A stretch of DNA of 64,000 nt from BP-191 sp035940575 (GTDB lineage: Bacteria; Actinomycetota; Actinomycetes; BP-191): contig DASZER010000011.1 in assembly GCA_035940575.1 (NCBI GenBank), forward strand, positions 21,707 to 85,706, read 5' to 3'. The notes beneath the pieces are model-generated. The model had not been told where the DNA came from, made no database searches, and saw only the letters and a program-made list of their open reading frames with translations. How positions within the stretch are numbered: the stretch's first letter is position 1; each line of letters starts with the position of its first letter. Both the position numbers and the translations under genes were made by a program. Shown here piece after piece: positions 34,742 to 42,693 of this stretch.

Positions 34742-35010
34742 TGCGCCCGACGGGGCTCGAACCCGCAACCTTCGGTTTACAAGACCGATGCTCTTGAGAC
34801 GGGACGTGCGATCCGCCCTCGCGCCGCGGGGTCCCACCGACGCCTTCGGCTAGCGCGGTGGAGGGCCGCACGAGGGTCTGCAGCTCCTCGTGAGGAGAGG
34901 TGCGCCGCCGCTAGCAGACGACGTTCTCTCCGGACGACCTGTGGGTGGTTCGTGCGACGGGTCGAGCGGGCCGGGTGTCCCCTCTCTTTCACCGATTGAG
35001 CTACGAGCGC
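34742..35010 (-). tRNA. tRNA-Thr (anticodon UGU), interrupted in the D arm by about 190 nt
   Basis: On the minus strand, the 5' half GCGCTCG-TA-GCTC-AATCGGTGAAAGAG (35010-34984) and the 3' half from AAGAGC (34795) together make a normal tRNA. The acceptor GCGCTCG pairs with CGGGCGC (34749-34743, one G-U) with discriminator A at 34742. The D stem GCTC/GAGC is completed only after joining. The anticodon stem TCGGT/ACCGA holds loop CTTGTAA, anticodon UGU. The T arm is GCGGG-TTCGAGC-CCCGT. AAGAG occurs at both junctions, so one copy must be lost with the insert. Without removal of the insert the tRNA cannot fold. Confidence 0.75.
34791..34983 (-). other. structured insertion or intron inside tRNA-Thr
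   Basis: About 193 nt (including one AAGAG copy) separate the two tRNA halves. The ends are inverted repeats: GAGAGGGGAC (34986-34977) against GTCCCGTCTC (34805-34796), 9 of 10 paired. Inside are further stems: GTCTGC/GCAGAC (34914-34919 with 34876-34881), CTCCT/AGGAG (34884-34888 with 34893-34897), CCCTCG/CGAGGG (34816-34821 with 34871-34876) and CCACCG/CGGTGG (34834-34839 with 34856-34861). No reading frame of note. I could not find the conserved group I P7 sequence, so class is unknown: a novel or reduced ribozyme intron, or a MITE-like element with a 5-bp target duplication. Confidence 0.6.
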
Positions 35011-35196
35011 AGGGATGCGACGCCCGAATCGGGGCCGCCGGGGGATGGTGGCGGCGCGACGGTGGCGGCGTCAAGGGCGCGCGATGTTCCGGACGGCCCA
35101 GGCAGGAACCGCCGGATGGGTGACGAATCACCCGCCGTTCGCAGGCACGCGCGTCGCTGCGGGGGCAGGACCGCATGACGAAGGAAGGGACACCCC

Positions 35197-35709
35197 TTGA
35201 AGGTCAGCAAGTACGGAGTGCTCGGGCTCGGCGTCGTCGCCGCGCTCGGCGTCGCGACCCCCGGCTTCACCGGCGGCAACAAGTACGCGCCCGTCGCCGA
35301 CACCCGCGACTGCGGCGACGGCGACGCCGTCAACTGGCTCGGCGCCACCACCCTGTGGCCGCCGAACCACAAGTTCCAGTCCTCGACCGTGGCCGCCGAC
35401 GGCGGCACCGACACCGAGGGCGTCTCGATCGCGATCGTCCCGTCGGTCCTCGACGCGACCGGCGGCGACGGCGGCGCCAACCACGACCCCGACTGGATGT
35501 ACGAGTCGGCGCCTGCGACCGGCACGGGCACGGCCACCCAGGACCTCGCGCTGCGCGCCGAGCGTTCGGGCCGTGGCGAGGGCCGCGTGTACACGATCGA
35601 CTGGACCGCGACGTTCGACGACGGCCTCAAGACCTGCTCCTCGACCGACGAGGGCCAGACGCCGTTCACCGTCACCGTCCCGCACGACATGCGCGACAAG
35701 AACAGCTGA
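35197..35709 (+). CDS. secreted protein with LWPPNHK motif
   Basis: The 170-residue protein starts at TTG after AAGGAAGGGA. A signal-like N-terminus (KYGVLGLGVVAALGVATPG) is followed by a beta-rich domain containing ATTLWPPNHKFQSSTV. The PPNHK motif recurs in many secreted actinobacterial and deltaproteobacterial proteins, where it marks a short beta-sandwich module of unknown role. Cys pairs (TRDCGDGD and KTCSST) may form a disulfide. A strong terminator follows, so it is probably monocistronic. Confidence 0.75.
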   Translation: MKVSKYGVLGLGVVAALGVATPGFTGGNKYAPVADTRDCGDGDAVNWLGATTLWPPNHKFQSSTVAADGGTDTEGVSIAIVPSVLDATGGDGGANHDPDWMYESAPATGTGTATQDLALRAERSGRGEGRVYTIDWTATFDDGLKTCSSTDEGQTPFTVTVPHDMRDKNS

Positions 35710-35727
35710 GCACCCCGCACGTCACCC

Positions 35728-35753
35728 GAGGGCCCGGCTCCGGCCGGGCCCTC
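35728..35753 (+). terminator. hairpin terminator after the LWPPNHK protein gene
   Basis: GAGGGCCCGG (35728-35737) and CCGGGCCCTC (35744-35753) form a perfect 10-bp stem with a 6-nt loop, 19 bp after the stop. It overlaps the region where the next lipoprotein would have to start. Confidence 0.75.
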
Positions 35754-35756
35754 GGC

Positions 35757-36518
35757 CTGCGCGCCGCCGCCCTCGCGGTCGCGGCGGCGCTGCTGACCGG
35801 CTGCGTCTCCGGCGACGCCGAGGACCCCGGCGGCCTGCCGCACCGCGACCTCGCGGCCACCCCCGAGTCGCTGCCGCCCGAGGCGCCACCGGCCGCCGCG
35901 TCCGTCTCGGGCTCGCCCAGCGCCTCGCGGCCCGCCTCCCCCCGGTCTCCCGGGTCTTCCGCGCCTTCCGTCTCCGGCTCGTCGCGGTCGCCCGGAGCGA
36001 CCGCGCGCCCCTCGTCCGGCGCGACGCCGGCGGGTCCCGGCGCGGCGTTCCGCGCCGTCGGCGCGACCCGCGACGCGACGGGCGACCCGGAGGGCGCAGG
36101 CCCCGCCTACGCCGACCTGGCCGGCGTCACGATCGAGGACGACGGCACGAACGCGCGCGTCACCGTGACGTTCGCCGGGGACGTGCCCGCGCGGCTGCCG
36201 GCCGGCGAGACGATGGGGGTCGGCGTCGACCTCTACCGCTCCCGGACGCAGAACGAGAGCGACTACCAGCTCTTCACCGACGGGAGCTCCGGCGGCTGGT
36301 ACGCCTACCTCCAGCAGGGCAGCACGTTCGTGCGCTACCCGGGCCGCTTCGGCATCGGCGGGCGGCGGATCGTGTTCACGGTGCCGTGGTCGGCGCTGGG
36401 GTCGCCCGCGTCGGGCCGCTTCTCGGCGTTCGCCGACTGGACGCGCGACGCGGCGCCGGGAAACGAGTTCAGCGAGGACCACGCGCCGGACCTCGGCAAC
36501 GCGGCGTTCACCCGCTGA
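35757..36518 (+). CDS. lipoprotein with Ser/Pro/Ala linker, probable CTG start
   Basis: The coding signal is clear: LRAAALAVAAALLTGC is a lipoprotein signal (lipobox LTGC). A ~70-residue Ser/Pro/Ala/Gly linker follows, then a beta-rich domain (FRAVGATRDATGDPEGAGPA, VTVTFAGDVPARLPAGE, VGVDLYRSRTQNESDYQLFT) that resembles carbohydrate-binding or DOMON-like sandwich folds. No ATG, GTG or TTG precedes the signal in frame after the previous stop; CTG at 35757 would give the usual short N-region. The start is therefore uncertain, and a CTG at 35705 is the other option. The end overlaps the convergent PPOX gene by 11 bp. Confidence 0.6.
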   Translation: MRAAALAVAAALLTGCVSGDAEDPGGLPHRDLAATPESLPPEAPPAAASVSGSPSASRPASPRSPGSSAPSVSGSSRSPGATARPSSGATPAGPGAAFRAVGATRDATGDPEGAGPAYADLAGVTIEDDGTNARVTVTFAGDVPARLPAGETMGVGVDLYRSRTQNESDYQLFTDGSSGGWYAYLQQGSTFVRYPGRFGIGGRRIVFTVPWSALGSPASGRFSAFADWTRDAAPGNEFSEDHAPDLGNAAFTR

Positions 36519-36918
36519 CGTTCGGCCCCGCCCGCTCCACGTCGACGAGCAGCATCACGCGGCGTTCGCGCTCCATGGCGGCGCGGTAGTCGTCCCAGTC
36601 CGGGTGCTCGCCCGCGACGTCGCGGTAGTACTCGACCAGCAGGTCCATCGCCTCGGGCAGGCTCACGACCTCCGCGCGCCCCTCGAGCTGCGCCCACTCG
36701 CCGTAGAAGGCGTCGGAGAGCACGCACAGCGACACGAACGGGTCGCGGCGGACGTTCTTGGTCTTGATCGCGGTCTCGCGCGTCGAGATGCGCAGCCGGC
36801 CGTCGGGCCCGACGCCGACGGTCACCGGCGAGAGCTGCGGGCGGTCGTCGGAGCGCGTGGTCGACAGGACCGCCCGGTGGTTGCTCCGGACGAACTCCAA
36901 GGCCTCGGCGACGTCCAA
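36508..36918 (-). CDS. PPOX-class F420-dependent oxidoreductase-like protein
   Basis: The 136-residue protein has the split-barrel flavin/deazaflavin fold of the pyridoxamine oxidase group. FVRSNHRAVLSTTRSDDRPQ begins the family, followed by SPVTVGVGPDGRLRIST, KTKNVRRDPFVSLCVL and a C-terminal EHPDWDDYRAAMERERRVML. Actinobacterial members of this length bind F420 or other flavins and reduce or bind small aromatics. The substrate is unknown. It is divergent from the sugar dehydrogenase gene (47 bp between starts). Confidence 0.88.
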   Translation of the reverse strand: MDVAEALEFVRSNHRAVLSTTRSDDRPQLSPVTVGVGPDGRLRISTRETAIKTKNVRRDPFVSLCVLSDAFYGEWAQLEGRAEVVSLPEAMDLLVEYYRDVAGEHPDWDDYRAAMERERRVMLLVDVERAGPNVSG

Positions 36919-36965
36919 TCGGGGCTCCCTTCGCGCACTGGCCGGGCGGCTGGTTGGATCGTGCC

Positions 36966-38189
36966 ATGCGTCGTTCCGCCGCGTTCGCGGCCTTCGCCCT
37001 GCTGCTCGCCGGCTGCGGCGGCGGCGGCAAGCCCGCCGCCTCGCCGTCCGCGTCGGCCCCGCGCCCCGCGTCGTCCGCGCCGTCCGCGTCCGGCCCCGGC
37101 GCGTCGACGCCGCCGTCGAAGCAGGGCGCGCCGCGGCTGGAGAAGGTCGCGCTGTTCCAAGGCGCCGTCTACGTCACCTCGCCGCCGAACGACCCGCGGC
37201 TGTTCGTCGTCGAGCTGCCGGGGCGCGTTCGCGTCGTCCGCGACGGTCAGCTCAAGAAGGAGCCGTTCCTCGACATCGTCGACCTCGTGTCGCTCGGCGG
37301 GGAGCAGGGGCTCCTGTCGGTCGCGTTCGCGCCGGACTACGCGCAGTCCGGCCGCTTCTACGTCGACTACACCGACAAGGCCGGCGACGTGCGGATCGTC
37401 GAGTACCGCGTCTCGGGGTCCGACCCCGACCGCGCCGACGAGGGCACCCGCCGCGAGCTGCTGCGGATCGCCAAGCCCGCCGCCAACCACAACGGCGGCC
37501 TCGTGCTGTTCGACCCGACGGGGAAGCTGCTCATCGGCATCGGCGACGGCGGTGGCGGCGGCGACCCGGAGAACGACGCGCAGAACCTCGGCAACCTGCT
37601 CGGCAAGGTCCTGCGGATCGACCCGCTGCCGTCGGGCGACCAGCCGTACGGCATCCCGCGGGACAACCCGTTCGTCGGCCGCGCCGGCGCGCGCGGGGAG
37701 GTCTGGCAGTACGGGCTGCGCAACCCGTGGCGGTTCTCGTTCGACCCGGCGACCGGCGACTTCTACCTGGGCGACGTCGGCCAGAACCGCGTCGAGGAGG
37801 TCAACGTCGTCCCGCGCGACCGGCAGGCGGGCGCCAACTACGGCTGGCGCGTGTACGAGGGCCGCTCGCGCTTCAAGCCCGGCGAGGAGCCGACGGACCC
37901 GCAGCGGCTGGTCACGCCGGTGCACGTCTACAACCACGCCGACGGCCGTTGCGCCGTCACGGCCGGGGTCGTGTACCGCGGGAGCGTCGAGGCGCTGCGC
38001 GGGCGGTTCCTGTTCGGCGACTACTGCTCGGGCGAGGTGTGGTCGTTCCCGGCGGGCACCGGCGACCGGCCGGCGGTGACGAAGCTGCCGTTCTCGGGCG
38101 GGCACGTGTCGTCGTTCGGCGTCGACTCGGCGGGCGAGGCGTACGTGCTGTCGCAGGACGGCGAGGTCTGGAGAATCACCGCGGGCTGA
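36966..38189 (+). CDS. PQQ-dependent sugar dehydrogenase (GSDH-type) lipoprotein
   Basis: The 407-residue protein has a lipoprotein signal (FAFALLLAGCGGGG, lipobox LAGC), a Ser/Pro/Ala linker, and then a six-bladed propeller of the glucose/sorbosone dehydrogenase family. The start is FQGAVYVTSPPNDPRLFVVE. The family loops include NHNGGLVLFDP with the catalytic His, GDGGGGGDPENDAQN (calcium and PQQ site), RNPWRFSFDPATGDFYLGDV and CAVTAGVVYRG. It would oxidise aldoses outside the membrane with PQQ. ATG 36966 is used; a TTG four codons upstream is possible. Confidence 0.9.
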   Translation: MRRSAAFAAFALLLAGCGGGGKPAASPSASAPRPASSAPSASGPGASTPPSKQGAPRLEKVALFQGAVYVTSPPNDPRLFVVELPGRVRVVRDGQLKKEPFLDIVDLVSLGGEQGLLSVAFAPDYAQSGRFYVDYTDKAGDVRIVEYRVSGSDPDRADEGTRRELLRIAKPAANHNGGLVLFDPTGKLLIGIGDGGGGGDPENDAQNLGNLLGKVLRIDPLPSGDQPYGIPRDNPFVGRAGARGEVWQYGLRNPWRFSFDPATGDFYLGDVGQNRVEEVNVVPRDRQAGANYGWRVYEGRSRFKPGEEPTDPQRLVTPVHVYNHADGRCAVTAGVVYRGSVEALRGRFLFGDYCSGEVWSFPAGTGDRPAVTKLPFSGGHVSSFGVDSAGEAYVLSQDGEVWRITAG

Positions 38190-38269
38190 GCCGTATCCCC
38201 GGGCGCACCTCCCGCGCCTGTAGGCCCGAACGACCACGACCGAACGCCCAGGAAGCAGGTTCTCTTCTC

Positions 38270-38818
38270 ATGCTCGTACGTTCCACGGCTCTTGCCGCGC
38301 TCGCCGCGGCCGCGGCCCTCGCGGCCGGCGGCACCACCGCGACCGTCGTCCTCTCCGCCTCCGACAAGGGCGTCGCCGCCTCGTCCGAGCGCACCGAGCA
38401 CGCGAAGGCCGGCGCCGAGCACGGCAAGTCCGCCGACGCCGTGAACGACGACGCCGAGGACGAGGGCACCGACACCGCGGTCGAGGCGCCCGAGTGCCCG
38501 GCCGGCGTGAAGAACCACGGCGCGTACGTCTCGTCGGTCGCCAAGGCGAAGGCCGAGGACGCCGAGCCCGGCGACCACGGCGCGCTCGTCTCCGCCGCCG
38601 CCAAGAGCGACTGCGGCAAGACCGAGGGCGACGAGGGCGACGAGGACGACGACGCCGACGAGGCGAAGCCCGCGAAGCCGTCCAAGGGCGAGGGCGCCAA
38701 GTCCGACGCCGCCGAGGCCGGCAAGGCCAACGCCTCCGAGAAGGGCCAGGCCGGGCAGCAGCTCGGCGCCGCTCGCGGCAAGTCCGCCGAGCACGCGCCG
38801 GCGCGGCCCACGCGCTAG
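38270..38818 (+). CDS. secreted acidic low-complexity protein
   Basis: The 182-residue product has a signal peptide (MLVRSTALAALAAAAALAAGG), followed by a highly charged mature part: Glu/Asp/Lys/Ala stretches such as EGDEGDEDDDADEAKPAKP. Two copies of a short motif occur: NHGAYVSSVAKAKAED and DHGALVSAAAKSDC, each preceded by a Cys-containing or Gly-Asp segment. Two Cys are present. HGAxVS motifs of this kind are found in other actinobacterial exported proteins, function unknown. The ATG is preceded by AGGAAGCAGG. A terminator follows. Confidence 0.75.
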   Translation: MLVRSTALAALAAAAALAAGGTTATVVLSASDKGVAASSERTEHAKAGAEHGKSADAVNDDAEDEGTDTAVEAPECPAGVKNHGAYVSSVAKAKAEDAEPGDHGALVSAAAKSDCGKTEGDEGDEDDDADEAKPAKPSKGEGAKSDAAEAGKANASEKGQAGQQLGAARGKSAEHAPARPTR

Positions 38819-38837
38819 CCCCCCACCAGACCGACAC

Positions 38838-38871
38838 AGCCCGGCTGCGCGCCCCCGAGCGCGGCCGGGCT
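38838..38871 (+). terminator. hairpin terminator after the acidic secreted protein gene
   Basis: AGCCCGGC (38838-38845) pairs with GCCGGGCT (38864-38871), and the inner GCGCG/CGCG bases can extend the stem. It lies 20 bp after the stop codon. Confidence 0.65.
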
Positions 38872-39162
38872 GAGTCGTGTCCGCCCCCGCCGCGCTACGC
38901 GCGCCGGGGCGGCGAGCACGCCGCGACGCCGCGGGGGGCGATGGCCGAACGTGGCGGTGGGGCAGCGGCCAACCGCGTAGCGACCGTGGCGAGCGCGGCG
39001 AGCGCGGCGAGCGCGGCGGTGGGCGGCGTGGACGCGGGCGCGTGGGGGCAACGCGGGCGTGCGACGCGGAGGGGCAGCGGCGCGCGTGAGGCGGCGACGC
39101 GACGCGGCGGAGCGGCTGGCGTGCGGGCGCGGCGGTGTCGGGTGGGTGGTGCGCGCGTGGGG
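38872..39162. other. intergenic stretch with a GC-rich tandem repeat, no gene seen
   Basis: No credible gene is visible between the terminator and the small DUF4287 gene. The sequence is extremely GC-rich and contains three tandem copies of GCGAGCGCG (38989-39015) and further GCGGCG-type runs. Open frames here on both strands have repetitive Arg/Ala/Gly composition and look like shadows. Confidence 0.6.
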
Positions 39163-39387
39163 TCAGACGACGCGGCGGCGGTGCAGGTCGTGCTCGTGGA
39201 CGATCGCGGTGGCGTAGCCGTGGGGCAGGTCGTGCTCGTCCTTGAGCCAGGTCACCCGCTCCTCGAAGCGCAGCAGCGCGGGGCCGTTCTCGATCGCCTC
39301 GAACCACTGGGGGAGGTGCCGACCGGTCACCTCGGGGATCCGCTGGAGCATGTTCTGGTGGGTCTCCAAGGAGTGGTGCAGCGACAT
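39163..39387 (-). CDS. DUF4287-like small protein
   Basis: The 74-residue protein reads MSLHHSLETHQNMLQRIPEV and later TWLKDEHDLPHGYATAIVHE. The WLK-x-x-x-x-L-x-H-G-x-A-x-A-I-V pattern is that of DUF4287, and the RFEER-VTWL segment is typical of a stand-alone actinobacterial version. Its role is unknown. GGGAGGTCGC precedes the ATG. It is a single gene close to the peptidase gene, on the same strand. Confidence 0.75.
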   Translation of the reverse strand: MSLHHSLETHQNMLQRIPEVTGRHLPQWFEAIENGPALLRFEERVTWLKDEHDLPHGYATAIVHEHDLHRRRVV

Positions 39388-39479
39388 GCGACCTCCCGGT
39401 GCGCGCTAGCGGTCCATGGCCCCACCTTGCCTCTCCGCCCGTCTCTCGGCAAGACCCGACTTGGGCCATTTCCGCGCCG

Positions 39480-40955
39480 TCACCGGACCGCCCCCATGCG
39501 CCGCATCAGGGCCACCGCGGCCGGGTACGCCGCGAACGCCCGCCGCACGTCCTCGGGCGTCGCGACGCGGTACGCCATCGCCGCGACGTAGCAGCGCATC
39601 GTCCTGTCCCACCGCGCCGCGCCGGCCGCGCGCCGGGCCCGCAGCAGCATCGCCGCCCCCTGGACGTAGACGGAGCGGTAGTACGCGGACGTACGCGGCT
39701 CCCAGTACGTCATCGGGGCGCCGACGCGGTTGACGCCCGAGGCGGGGATCGACGACGACAGGTAGCGGCTGCCCGTGCCGCGGACGAGCGCCTCGGCGTA
39801 CGTGGCGAACGCCTCGTCCAGCCAGGGGTCGCGGCCCTGGTTGTTGCCGACGAGACCGTAGAACCACTCGTGCGCGACCTCGTGCACGAGCGTCGCGTCC
39901 TGGTCCTGCCTGCTCCCGAGCAGGATCGCGGACGGGAACTCGACCCCGCCCCGCAGGTCGGGGACGACGGCGACCTGGAGCATCTCGTACGGGTACGGCC
40001 CGAACCGCCGCGTCAGCCCCGTGATCGCGCTCCGGTGCAGCGCGAGCAGCCGTTCGGGGTCGTCGGGGAGGCCTGGGGCCACGCCGACGCGGACGCGGTA
40101 CCCCTCGGCGAGGCCCTCGGCGATCGCGAACGGTCCCACGGCGATCATCACGTCGCGTACGGCGTCGGCCTCGCGGTGCTCCACCAGCCCCTCGGTGTGG
40201 CGCACGATGCCCGTCCCGAGCACGGAGTCGCGGCCCGAGGGCACCTTCACCGCGAGGTCGGCGAGCCGGAACGCCTCGCTGGTCGCCGCCTCGGCGAACG
40301 CCGCCGTCGCGGGCTCGGTGGCCCAGCCGCGGCCGCGCTGCCAGGCGAGCAGCGGGAAGCCCGACCCGAACCACGCGACGTCGCCGCGGTGGCCGAGGCG
40401 CTCGTTGGCGCCCGAGGGCAGCGTGAGCGAGAAGTCGAGGTCGATCGTGAGGGCGGTGCCCGCGGGCGCCACCCGCCCGAGAGGTGCGGTGAGCAGGGTG
40501 CCGCCGTTGCCCAGGGAGAACGCCCGCGCGGTCCCGTCGACCACGAACCGCCCGACCGACGTGGAGCCGCCGGCGCGGCGGGGGACGGGGGCGTTGGCCC
40601 AGAGGCGGAACACGAGCCTGTCGACGGGCCGGTCCGGGGTGAACACGACGCGCTCCGTGCCGGTGACCGTCGCCTTGGAGGCGGCGACGTCGAACGACAG
40701 CGTCACGACGGGGCGGTCGGGGTACGGCCGCGCGTAAGCGGTCGGGCAGGAGGACGACGACGGCGAGGGCGACGCCGTGGCGGACGGAGACGCGGGCGGC
40801 GAGGCCGACGAGGGGGAGGCCGTGACGGGCGGCGCGGTGGAGACCGTCGCGGACGGCGTGGGGGCGGCCGTCGGAGCGCCGCCGCCGTCGCCGCCGCCGG
40901 TGCAGGCGCAGGCCACGGCGACGAGGGCGGTGAGGGCGGCGGTCAGGTGGCGCAT
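39480..40955 (-). CDS. M1-family-like zinc metallopeptidase lipoprotein
   Basis: The 491-residue protein has a signal with a Cys-rich lipobox region (LVAVACACTGG) and a ~50-residue Ser/Pro/Thr linker. It is followed by an M1-type N-terminal beta domain and the catalytic site LVHEVAHEWFYGLVGNNQGR (His ~357 and 361) with DPWLDEAFATYAE supplying the third zinc ligand, Glu. GGVEFPSAILL stands where aminopeptidases of the family have GAMEN. It probably trims peptides outside the membrane. The start lies 26 bp from the divergent gene at 40982. Confidence 0.9.
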   Translation of the reverse strand: MRHLTAALTALVAVACACTGGGDGGGAPTAAPTPSATVSTAPPVTASPSSASPPASPSATASPSPSSSSCPTAYARPYPDRPVVTLSFDVAASKATVTGTERVVFTPDRPVDRLVFRLWANAPVPRRAGGSTSVGRFVVDGTARAFSLGNGGTLLTAPLGRVAPAGTALTIDLDFSLTLPSGANERLGHRGDVAWFGSGFPLLAWQRGRGWATEPATAAFAEAATSEAFRLADLAVKVPSGRDSVLGTGIVRHTEGLVEHREADAVRDVMIAVGPFAIAEGLAEGYRVRVGVAPGLPDDPERLLALHRSAITGLTRRFGPYPYEMLQVAVVPDLRGGVEFPSAILLGSRQDQDATLVHEVAHEWFYGLVGNNQGRDPWLDEAFATYAEALVRGTGSRYLSSSIPASGVNRVGAPMTYWEPRTSAYYRSVYVQGAAMLLRARRAAGAARWDRTMRCYVAAMAYRVATPEDVRRAFAAYPAAVALMRRMGAVR

Positions 40956-40981
40956 GAGGTGACGGTAGCCTCGCGCACGCT

Positions 40982-41338
40982 GTGGACAACGAGCGGACGT
41001 CGAATCTGTGGACAGAGCGCGTGGCGGCTTTCGAGGCCGCCGCGGCCGACGCGCGACGGCGGCTGCAACGGCGCTCCGCCGGCTGGTGGCGCGACGAGGT
41101 GGCGCCGGGCGTGACGCGCGCCGACCGCGTAGCGGGACTCGTCGCGACGCTGGCCGCGCTCGACCCCACCGGCGAGGGGAGGGGCGCGCCGCCGCGCCCG
41201 GCCAGGGACCAGACGCTTTCCGACCAGCTCGCGGTGGTGGCGTACGACCTCACGCTCCCGGACGCGAGCGGCGCCGACCTCGACGCGGCGCTCGACGCGG
41301 TCGCTACTGCTCTGCGTGACGTAGATCCTCGGCGGTGA
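40982..41338 (+). CDS. hypothetical protein (118 aa)
   Basis: The product starts at GTG with MDNERTSNLWTERVAAFEAA and is mostly helical and charged, with a Pro/Arg patch in the middle (GEGRGAPPRPARDQ) and the segment LSDQLAVVAYDLTLPDASGA. I do not recognise it. It is divergent from the peptidase lipoprotein and its end overlaps the end of the convergent histidine kinase gene by 35 bp. Confidence 0.65.
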   Translation: MDNERTSNLWTERVAAFEAAAADARRRLQRRSAGWWRDEVAPGVTRADRVAGLVATLAALDPTGEGRGAPPRPARDQTLSDQLAVVAYDLTLPDASGADLDAALDAVATALRDVDPRR

Positions 41339-42596
41339 CCCGGGGCGCGGGGATGGGCGGCGGGGCCGCGGCCGTGGGCAGCCGCACGACGACCGTGCAG
41401 CCCGCGCCGGGCGCGGACCGCAACGACAACTCGCCGCCCATGCCCTCGACGAGGCGGCGGGCGAGGTAGAGGCCGAGGCCGGTCCCCGGCACGGCGTGGT
41501 CGCCGATCCGCCGGAACCGCCCGAGCGCCGCCTCCTGCTCGTCCTCCGCGATGCCGGGGCCCTCGTCGCGGACCTCCAGCGTCACCATCCCGGCCGCCGC
41601 GTCGCGCGCGACGACCTCGACGGGTCCGTCGCCGCCGTGGATGACGGCGTTCTCCACGATCTGCGCGACGACGGTCCCGAGGTGCACGGTGTCGGCGGTG
41701 ACGCCGAGCGACTCCGGCACGTCGACGAGGACGCGGTCGGCGGCGCCGGCCGCCGCGACCGACTCCAGGACGAGCCCGCGCAGCGCGAGCGGGGTCTTGC
41801 GGAACGTCACGTCGTCGGCGTCGAGCCGCGCCGCCATGAGCAGCGCCTCGACGAGGCGTTCGAGCCGGCGCGACGCGCGCAGGCCCGCGTCGAGCAGCGC
41901 GTCCGACGCCTCGGCGGAGACGCGGCCCGAGTAGTGCCGCAACGTCGTCAGCGTCCCGAAGATCGTCGTCAACGGCGTCCGCATCTCGTGGCCGACGAGG
42001 GTCAGCAGGCGTTCCTCGAGCTGCTCGGCCTCGCGCAGCATCCGCCGGCTCTCGAGCATCGACGCGAGCAGGTCGGCGAGCGGCGCGATGAGCAGCAGGT
42101 CCTTCGCCGTGTACGCGCCCACGCGCGCCGACTCGACGCAGACGACGACGGCGACGCGGCCGCGCGCCTTGCCCGGCACGTAGATGCCCGAACGCATCGC
42201 GACGCTGCCGGGGATGTAGCCGGGCTCGCGCCGTACGTCGTGCACGACGATCGGCTCGCCGAGCTCCCACGCGCGCCCCGACATGCCCTCGCCCCTGCCG
42301 AGGGAGTGGTTGCGTACGCCGCTGTCGTAGCCGTGCATCCCGAACAGGTGCAGCCGCCCGCCGTCGACGTACCCGACGGCCGCCGCGTCCGCGGAGAGGA
42401 CGTGCGCGAGGCGCTTCACGACCGAGTCGGACGCGGACCTGTCGCCGACGACCGACATCGCGTCGGCGACGATGTCGACGAGGAGCTGGACGCGCGCGTC
42501 GTCGTCGCGGCGCGCGGCGAGGTAGCCCCTCTGGAACGCGAGGAGCGCCGCTGCCGCCAGGACGAGGGGCAGCGCGACGACGAGCGCTGGGTGCAC
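41304..42596 (-). CDS. GAF-domain sensor histidine kinase
   Basis: The 430-residue protein has one N-terminal transmembrane helix (residues 3-22), a GAF domain (~45-180, with GYVDGGRLHLFGMHGYDSG and VVVCVESARVGAYT), a dimerisation/phosphoacceptor helix with His203 in LVGHEMRTPLT, and a HATPase domain: N box VENAVIHGG, G1 DEGPGIAEDE, G2 GTGLGLYLARRLVEGMGG. No response regulator gene is adjacent, so it is an orphan kinase in this window. It lies downstream of the thiolase gene (97 bp apart). Confidence 0.92.
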   Translation of the reverse strand: MHPALVVALPLVLAAAALLAFQRGYLAARRDDDARVQLLVDIVADAMSVVGDRSASDSVVKRLAHVLSADAAAVGYVDGGRLHLFGMHGYDSGVRNHSLGRGEGMSGRAWELGEPIVVHDVRREPGYIPGSVAMRSGIYVPGKARGRVAVVVCVESARVGAYTAKDLLLIAPLADLLASMLESRRMLREAEQLEERLLTLVGHEMRTPLTTIFGTLTTLRHYSGRVSAEASDALLDAGLRASRRLERLVEALLMAARLDADDVTFRKTPLALRGLVLESVAAAGAADRVLVDVPESLGVTADTVHLGTVVAQIVENAVIHGGDGPVEVVARDAAAGMVTLEVRDEGPGIAEDEQEAALGRFRRIGDHAVPGTGLGLYLARRLVEGMGGELSLRSAPGAGCTVVVRLPTAAAPPPIPAPRVTAEDLRHAEQ

Positions 42597-42693
42597 GGTG
42601 CTTATCGTCGCCGACAGGGACCTTCGGACCTACGTCCCGCGCCGACAACCGTCACAACGAGCCATGCCGCATGGCCCGCCGGTGCCAGGGCCG

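Noticed and set aside
34742..35010. Canonical group I intron in tRNA-Thr
   Set aside because: I looked for the conserved P7 strand sequences and the J8/7 region of known tRNA group I introns and did not find them; the intron class is left open.
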